From contig JAGWMW010000006.1 of NCBI GenBank assembly GCA_028871575.1, forward strand, positions 1 through 40,342: 40,342 bases of DNA, given 5' to 3'. Position 1 is the first letter of the stretch; the number at the start of each line of letters is the position of its first letter. The notes under the pieces are model-generated. The model worked only from the letters and a program-made list of their open reading frames with translations, was not told where the DNA came from and did not search any database. The translations under genes were made by a program, and so were the position numbers. Below are positions 34,783 to 40,342 of this stretch, piece after piece. This stretch comes from Burkholderiales bacterium. GTDB taxonomy: Bacteria; Pseudomonadota; Gammaproteobacteria; Burkholderiales; Burkholderiaceae_C.

Positions 34783-36789
34783 ATGGCCGCTTCCCCTTCG
34801 ACCGTGCAGATGGCGCTCGTCACGAGCGCCGGCCAACTGATGATCCGGTCGATGTCGGGCCACGAGGAGGTCTCGCGCCTCTTCGAGTACCACGTCAACG
34901 CCATCGCCGAAGGCGCCGACCTGCAGGCCGACGACTACCTGGGCAAGCCGGTGGCGGTCTCGCTGGGCAGCGATGGCCCGGCGCCGCGCTGGTTCCACGG
35001 CATCGTGGCCTCGTTCGGCATCGAGGGCGGCGACGGCCGCTACCACGGCTACCGCCTCACGCTGCGGCCCTGGCTGTGGCTGCTCACGCGCTCGGCCAAC
35101 CTGCGCATCTTCCAGGCCAAGTCCACGCCCGAGATCGTCAAGGCCGTGATCCAGGACTACCAGGGCGAGGTCGTCGACGAGCTCAAGCGCAGCTACGCGC
35201 CGCGCGAGTACTGCGTGCAGTACCGCGAGACCGACTTCAACTTCGTCAGCCGGCTGCTCGAGGAAGAGGGCATCTTCTACTTCTTCCGCCACAGCGCCGA
35301 CAAGCACCAGCTCGTGCTGGCCGACGAGTCGATCTCGCACGTGGTCTTCGAAGGCCACGAGACCATCCCCTTCAACCAGGGCGAGAACAGCGTGGTCGAC
35401 TTCTCCGGCATCAGCGAGTGGCGGACGCGGCGCGAGATCCAGCCCGGCAAGACGACGCTGCGCGACTTCAACTTCCTCACCCCGTCCACCGACCTGACGG
35501 CGCAGGCCGTTTCGCACCGCACCCATGCCGAGGCCGCGCACGAGGTCTACGACTACCCGGGCCTGTACGGGGCGGCCGGCGACGGCACCACCCGGGCCAC
35601 GCTGCGCACCGAAGAAGCCGAGAGCCGCCACGGCCGCTGCACCGGCCAGGGCAACAGCCCCGGCCTGGTGGCCGGCTGCAAGTTCACGCTGGCCGGCCAC
35701 AGGCGCAGCGACCAGAACGCCGACTACGTGGTGCTGGCCACGCAGATCGACATGCAGCTCGCGCCCTACGAGTCGGGCGAGGGCGAGGAGACGCGCTTCC
35801 TGTGCCGCTTCGAGGTGCAGCCCTATGCCGAGCCCTTGCGGCCCGCCCGCCTCACGCGCAAGCCCGCGGTGGCCGGCCCGCAGACGGCCATCGTCGTCGG
35901 CGACGCGGGCGAGGGCGGCGTCACCACCGACGAGCATGCCCGGATCAAGGTGCAGTTCCACTGGGACCGCCTGGGGCAGAAGGACGCCAACAGCTCCTGC
36001 TGGGTGCGCGTGGCCTCGCCCTGGGCCGGCAACGGCTGGGGCCTGATCGCGCTGCCGCGCATCGGCCAGGAGGTGGTGGTCGACTTCCTCGAGGGCGACC
36101 CCGACCGGCCCCTGATCACCGGCCGCGTCCACAACGCGATGCAGAAGGCCCCCTACGAGCTGCCCGACCACGCCACCGTGGCCACCTTCAAGAGCCGCAG
36201 CAAGAACGGCGGCAAGGACGAGTTCAACGAGCTGCGCTTCCAGGACGACCCCGGCCAGGAGCATCTCTTCATGCAGGCGCAGAAGGACAAGTTCGAGCGC
36301 GTGCGCAACACCGTCAACACCGAGATCGGCAAGGACCAGCTGCTCACCGTCAAGGGCGGCCGCAAGGAGAAGATCGCCGAGGAGGTGCACTTCAGCGCCG
36401 GCAAGGACCTGAAGCAGAAGGTCGGCGGCAAGCTCAGCCTGAAGGTCGCGCAGGACATGCTGATCGCCACCGACGGCCTGCACAGCCTGAAGGCGGCGCA
36501 GGACATCACTGCCAAGGCCGGCACCGGCTACTCGGTCGACGCCGCCACCAACATCCACGTCAAGGGCGGCGTCAACGTCACCATCGAGGCCGGCGTGATG
36601 CTCACGCTGAAGGCCGGCGGCAACTCGGTCGTGATCGGGCCCGCCGGGGTCTCGATCACCGGCTCGCCGTTCGTGATGATCAACTCCGGCGGCAGCGCCA
36701 GCGGCGCCAGCCCGGTGGCGCCGACGGCCCCCGAGGACCCGGCCGATCCCGAGGCCTTCAAGGACCCGCTGGACGGCAAGCACCGCTGA
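34783..36789 (+). CDS. vgrG: T6SS spike protein VgrG (TssI)
   Basis: MAASPSTVQMALVTSAGQLMIRSMSGHEEVSRLFEYHVNAIAE...ETDFNFVSRLLEEEGIFYFFRH...WVRVASPWAGNGWGLIALPRIGQEVVVDFLEGDPDRPLITGRVHNAMQKAPYELP. No large C-terminal effector domain. Confidence 0.96.
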   Translation: MAASPSTVQMALVTSAGQLMIRSMSGHEEVSRLFEYHVNAIAEGADLQADDYLGKPVAVSLGSDGPAPRWFHGIVASFGIEGGDGRYHGYRLTLRPWLWLLTRSANLRIFQAKSTPEIVKAVIQDYQGEVVDELKRSYAPREYCVQYRETDFNFVSRLLEEEGIFYFFRHSADKHQLVLADESISHVVFEGHETIPFNQGENSVVDFSGISEWRTRREIQPGKTTLRDFNFLTPSTDLTAQAVSHRTHAEAAHEVYDYPGLYGAAGDGTTRATLRTEEAESRHGRCTGQGNSPGLVAGCKFTLAGHRRSDQNADYVVLATQIDMQLAPYESGEGEETRFLCRFEVQPYAEPLRPARLTRKPAVAGPQTAIVVGDAGEGGVTTDEHARIKVQFHWDRLGQKDANSSCWVRVASPWAGNGWGLIALPRIGQEVVVDFLEGDPDRPLITGRVHNAMQKAPYELPDHATVATFKSRSKNGGKDEFNELRFQDDPGQEHLFMQAQKDKFERVRNTVNTEIGKDQLLTVKGGRKEKIAEEVHFSAGKDLKQKVGGKLSLKVAQDMLIATDGLHSLKAAQDITAKAGTGYSVDAATNIHVKGGVNVTIEAGVMLTLKAGGNSVVIGPAGVSITGSPFVMINSGGSASGASPVAPTAPEDPADPEAFKDPLDGKHR

Positions 36790-38525
36790 TGCAGCCGATC
36801 GACGACGAGGCCCTCGAGCAGGCGCACTGGGCCGCCTTCGTCACGGATCTGGCCGACCATCTGGCCGCGCAATGGCCGGCCATGCCCGAGCGGCTGGGCG
36901 AGCGCTACGCCGCCTTCGTCGAGCACGCGGTGGCGCTGGCCGACAAGCGCGGCCTGAGCGGCGCGGCCGCGGTGGCGCGCTATGTCAACCTGGTCTTCGT
37001 CTGGGGCCCGGCCTGGCACGACAAGCCCGGCTTCGAATGGGCCGCCGGCCTGCTGGCCGCGCCGCGCGAGCGCGAGTGGGGCACCGTGCACCAGCTCGTG
37101 CGACGCTCGATGGCCGAGCTGCAGCGCCTGCCCGGCACCCGCATCGAGCCGGCGTCCCTGGCCGCGGCCGACGAGCGCCTCGTCGACCGCTACGCGGCGC
37201 TGGGCCGGCGCGGCGCGATGCACCCGCCCGAGCCGCCGCCGCTGCCGCGCCGGGCCTGCGACCTCGAGGCCGCCGAGCTGCGCCTGACCGAGGCGGCCGT
37301 CGGCCTGCAGTACGTGCCCGCGCCCGGCCCGGCGGCGGCCTGGCTGCGCGAGCCGATCCCGCTGCCGCCGCCGCTGCGCGTGGATGCCGCCACGCCGCTG
37401 CCGCCGCTGCTGGCCGCGTTGTCGCAGCCGCCGGGCGCGCGGCCGCAGGCGCGGCTGCAGCTGCGCCTGCGCGCCCATGCCCAGTGCGACGCCCAGGTGC
37501 ATCCGGCGGCCGCCTACGCCGGCACCCATGGCCTGTGGCGCTGGGCCGGCCACGAGACCCGCACCGTGAGCTGGCCGCTGACCGGCCTGGCCCGCGCCAG
37601 CCTGGCCGCCGGGCCCGGCCTGGCCATCGCCGAGGAGACTTCGCCCGACATCTTCCGCCTCGAGCTGCACAGCTGCGGCCTGCGCGACGAGGGCGATGCG
37701 ATCGGCCCGCTGCAGACGCGGCTCTGGGTCTGGCCGGCGGCGCAGTGGTGGCTCGAGCTCGAGCGCCAGGGGGCTGCCGTCCAGCCTGTGCTGGCGGGCC
37801 AACCGCCGGCCCTGCGCGGCGCCACGCGGGTGCGTGTCGAGTGCGACGGCCAGGCGCAAGACCCGCTGCCGCTGCGCCGCGCCTTCGAGCAAGGCCTGGA
37901 CGCCGCCACCGAGGCCGCGCTGCAGGCCCTGCGGGCGGCCTGGGCTTCGGTGCCGGGCCTGACCGCGCCGCGGCTCGACGCCGCCCTCACGCTGCTGGGC
38001 GGCCGGGCCGCCTGCACCTGGGGCTGGCGTCTCGGGCCCGGGGGCCTGGACGGCCGTGCGCTGATGCGGCTGGTCGGCGCGCTGGAGATGCAGGCGGCGC
38101 TGGCCGACCTGCAGTTCGAGGGCGAGCTGGCCCTGGCCGGCGGCCGCGCCCGGCTGCAGCTGCGCTGCGCCGGCCAGGCGCCGCTGGCGATGACGCTGCA
38201 GCGCGAGCAGGCCGAGCCCGCACTGCTGGCGCTGCTGCAGCCGGCGCAGGTGGCGTTCCGCCTGCCCTTCGTGGCCGAGCTCACGCCGCTGGCCACCGAG
38301 CATGGGGCGCTGCTGCAGGCCGCCGGCCCTTGCACCGGCGCGCTGGTGGGCGAGGCCGGCCTGCGGCCCCGCACCACCGGCGGCAGCGGCTTCGAGTGGT
38401 TCGCCACCCTGCGCCTGGAGCCGGCGCAGTTGAGCCTGGAATCGGTCGACCCGGTGCTGGGGGGGCACCGGCTGGCGCACCCGCTGTGGCCGGCGCGCAC
38501 CCTGCTCGACTGGAGGGCCGGCTGA
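36789..38525 (+). CDS. T6SS-associated hypothetical protein coupled to vgrG
   Basis: ATG overlaps the vgrG stop (TGATG); 578 aa, MQPIDDEALEQAHWAAFVTDLADHLAAQW...VARYVNLVFVWGPAWHDKPGFEWAAGLLAAPREREWG; no recognised catalytic motif. Confidence 0.8.
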   Translation: MQPIDDEALEQAHWAAFVTDLADHLAAQWPAMPERLGERYAAFVEHAVALADKRGLSGAAAVARYVNLVFVWGPAWHDKPGFEWAAGLLAAPREREWGTVHQLVRRSMAELQRLPGTRIEPASLAAADERLVDRYAALGRRGAMHPPEPPPLPRRACDLEAAELRLTEAAVGLQYVPAPGPAAAWLREPIPLPPPLRVDAATPLPPLLAALSQPPGARPQARLQLRLRAHAQCDAQVHPAAAYAGTHGLWRWAGHETRTVSWPLTGLARASLAAGPGLAIAEETSPDIFRLELHSCGLRDEGDAIGPLQTRLWVWPAAQWWLELERQGAAVQPVLAGQPPALRGATRVRVECDGQAQDPLPLRRAFEQGLDAATEAALQALRAAWASVPGLTAPRLDAALTLLGGRAACTWGWRLGPGGLDGRALMRLVGALEMQAALADLQFEGELALAGGRARLQLRCAGQAPLAMTLQREQAEPALLALLQPAQVAFRLPFVAELTPLATEHGALLQAAGPCTGALVGEAGLRPRTTGGSGFEWFATLRLEPAQLSLESVDPVLGGHRLAHPLWPARTLLDWRAG

Positions 38526-39319
38526 TGGAGCGGCTGCTGGTGCTGCGTCTGCAGAGCGCGGGTGTCGCGGCCGAGGCCTGGCTCAACGGCGTGCCGCTGG
38601 CCCGCAGCGTCGCCGACGGGCCGGCGCTGACGCTGCCGATCCACGAGTACACGCTCGCTGGCGCCAACGAGCTGGCGCTGGTGATCGAGCCGCCGCCGCC
38701 GTTGCAGGCCGCGGCGCCCAGGCCGCTGCTCAGCGACGGCCGCCGCGGCGCCAGCCTGCGCCTGCTGCTGCCGCGCATCGGCCAGGCCGCCCACCCGGAG
38801 CACGCGCGCACGCTGGCCCAGATCGACTGGGCGCCGCTGGCCGAGGCGGTGACCGAGCTGCCGCTCACGCTCCACCAGACGGTGGACCTGCCGATCGCCT
38901 TCCCGCGCTGGCGCTGGTTCGACGCCCCGGTGGTCGAGTCGCCGCAGGCCCTGGTGGCGCCGGCGGCGGCCTACCTGCAGCCGCTGGCGCTGGGCCTGGC
39001 GCGGGGCGACCCCGAGCCGCTGGTGCAGGCCGCGCGGCTGCGCTTCGAGGAGCTGGCGCAGGCCTACCAGCGTCCGCTGGCCGATGACGTGGGGCGCTTT
39101 CGGCTGCAGGTCCAGCAGTGGCATGCGCAGGCGCCGCTGCAGCCGGCCATGCCCAGCGCCGACACCCTGAAGCTGCACCCCGTGGCCGGGGGCCGCCTGA
39201 TCGAATGCCTGGACGGCGCGGGGCGGCCGCTGCTGCAGAGCCCGCTGGCCGGTGGCGGGCGCGCGTGCTGGCCGTTGCGCCTGGCGGTGATCGAGTCGCG
39301 CTTCTATGTCGTGCGCTGA
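38525..39319 (+). CDS. T6SS-associated hypothetical protein
   Basis: ATG overlaps the previous stop (TGATG); MERLLVLRLQSAGVAAEAWLNGVPLARSVADGPALTLPIHEYTLAGANELALVIEPPPP suggests a beta-sandwich N-terminus. Confidence 0.78.
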   Translation: MERLLVLRLQSAGVAAEAWLNGVPLARSVADGPALTLPIHEYTLAGANELALVIEPPPPLQAAAPRPLLSDGRRGASLRLLLPRIGQAAHPEHARTLAQIDWAPLAEAVTELPLTLHQTVDLPIAFPRWRWFDAPVVESPQALVAPAAAYLQPLALGLARGDPEPLVQAARLRFEELAQAYQRPLADDVGRFRLQVQQWHAQAPLQPAMPSADTLKLHPVAGGRLIECLDGAGRPLLQSPLAGGGRACWPLRLAVIESRFYVVR

Positions 39320-39373
39320 GGCCGCCCGCGCCGCCGCTATGCTGCGGGCTGCGGTGAACCCCGGAGTCCGCCC

Positions 39374-40342
39374 ATGATCCTGCTGAGGGTGCTCAGCTAC
39401 AACGGCGCCCGCGTCGACGGGCCCTCGGCCCAGTTCGACGAGCTCGGCGGCACCATCGGCCGCGCCGACACCAACCAGCTCGTGCTGCCCGACCCCGAGC
39501 GCACGATCTCGCGCGTGCATGCGCGCGTGGTCTTCCGCAACGGCGCCTACGGCGTGGTCGACAGCGGCAGCAATCCGATCAGCGTCAACGGCCTGGCGCT
39601 GGGCTCGGGGCGGGAGCAGCCGCTCAGGCCCGGCGACGAGCTCCAGATCGGCGGCTACGTGCTGGGCGTCAGTGCCAGTGCGGCGCCCGCGGCCGCCAGC
39701 GACGACCCCTTTGCCGATCTCTTCGGCGATGCGCCCGGCCTGGCGGCGCCGGCGATGGCGCCGGCCCCGGCCTGGGCCGCGCCGCGCCCGCCGGCGGCGG
39801 CCTCGCCTTGGCCCGCGCCTGTGTCCGTGCCTGCGCCTGCGCCATCGCCACGTCCCTCGGCCGCCGCGGCGCTGAGCCCGGGGCACATCCCCGAGGACTG
39901 GGACCCGTTCGCGCCCGACCCGGCGCAGGCCCCGCCGGCCGGCCCGGCAGGCCATGCCCTGGCCGGGCTGCCGCAGGGCGGCGACGATTCGCTCGACCAG
40001 CTGTTCGGCCTCGGTGCCATGCCTTCGACCGCCGACCCGCTGGGTGCGCCGCCGGCGCAGGCGCTGCTCGCCCAGCCCAACACGGCCGGCCATGCCGATG
40101 CCCTGCAGGCCCTGGGCCGCGGCCCGGTGGCGGTGCCGGCCAGCCGGGGCGACCATGCCTCGGAGCTGAACACGCCGATGCCGCTGCCGGCGGTGGCACC
40201 GGCCGTGGCGCCGCCGGCCGTCTCGGCGCAACCGCGCGGTGCGGTCTTCTCCTGGCAGGACCCGCCCACCGGTGGCCAGGTCGTCACCTGGCCCGGCATC
40301 CACCGGGCGTCCCCGCCGGCCCCGGCCGCCCCCGGCCCCGAG
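39374..40342 (+). CDS. FHA-domain protein (TagH/ImpI-like), truncated by window end
   Basis: GGTIGRADTNQLVLPDPERTISRVHARVVFRNGAYGVVDSGSNPISVNG (FHA fold, GR...SxxH), then a Pro/Ala-rich linker with DPFADLFGDA and DPFAPDP motifs; ORF open at 40342. Confidence 0.88.
   Translation, partial: MILLRVLSYNGARVDGPSAQFDELGGTIGRADTNQLVLPDPERTISRVHARVVFRNGAYGVVDSGSNPISVNGLALGSGREQPLRPGDELQIGGYVLGVSASAAPAAASDDPFADLFGDAPGLAAPAMAPAPAWAAPRPPAAASPWPAPVSVPAPAPSPRPSAAAALSPGHIPEDWDPFAPDPAQAPPAGPAGHALAGLPQGGDDSLDQLFGLGAMPSTADPLGAPPAQALLAQPNTAGHADALQALGRGPVAVPASRGDHASELNTPMPLPAVAPAVAPPAVSAQPRGAVFSWQDPPTGGQVVTWPGIHRASPPAPAAPGPE

Noticed and set aside
34783-36789. VgrG as an evolved VgrG with a C-terminal toxin domain
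   Set aside because: After the beta-helix/needle region (KAGGNSVVIGPAGVSITGSPFVMINSGG) only a short Pro/Ala/Asp-rich tail ending DPLDGKHR remains.
1-40342. CRISPR array, insertion sequences, integrase/transposase, rRNA
   Set aside because: No regularly spaced repeat-spacer structure, no transposase-like translations and no rRNA sequence were recognised.

Overview
High-GC betaproteobacterial (Burkholderiales-like) chromosomal segment. Left part (about 1-17.1 kb) is housekeeping. It holds the 5' end of prs, tRNA-Gln(TTG), ispE, lolB and a TPR protein on the minus strand; then mutM, a dynamin-like GTPase and mutY on the plus strand; then a five-gene peptide-type ABC importer (SBP-permease-permease-ATPase-ATPase); then a minus-strand proline iminopeptidase-like hydrolase, an MBL-fold hydrolase and an amidase. 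From about 17.4 kb to the right edge is a type VI secretion locus: tssA, tssB, tssC, hcp, tagJ/impE, tssE, tssF, tssG, clpV(tssH), an accessory module, vgrG, two coupled unknown genes and an FHA gene that runs off the window. tssJKLM are not in the window. The most interesting part is the accessory module at 28.4-39.3 kb. It contains a candidate M35-type (aspzincin) metallopeptidase effector, an unknown 336-aa partner, a small protein with an (ARD)n repeat and a PFCEEC tail, a DUF4123-type adaptor, an opposite-strand TssB-TssC-like fusion lacking the C-terminal part of TssC, a TPR-methyltransferase, and two unknown proteins translationally coupled to vgrG. All family calls come from reading motifs and from alignment by eye; no database search was run.
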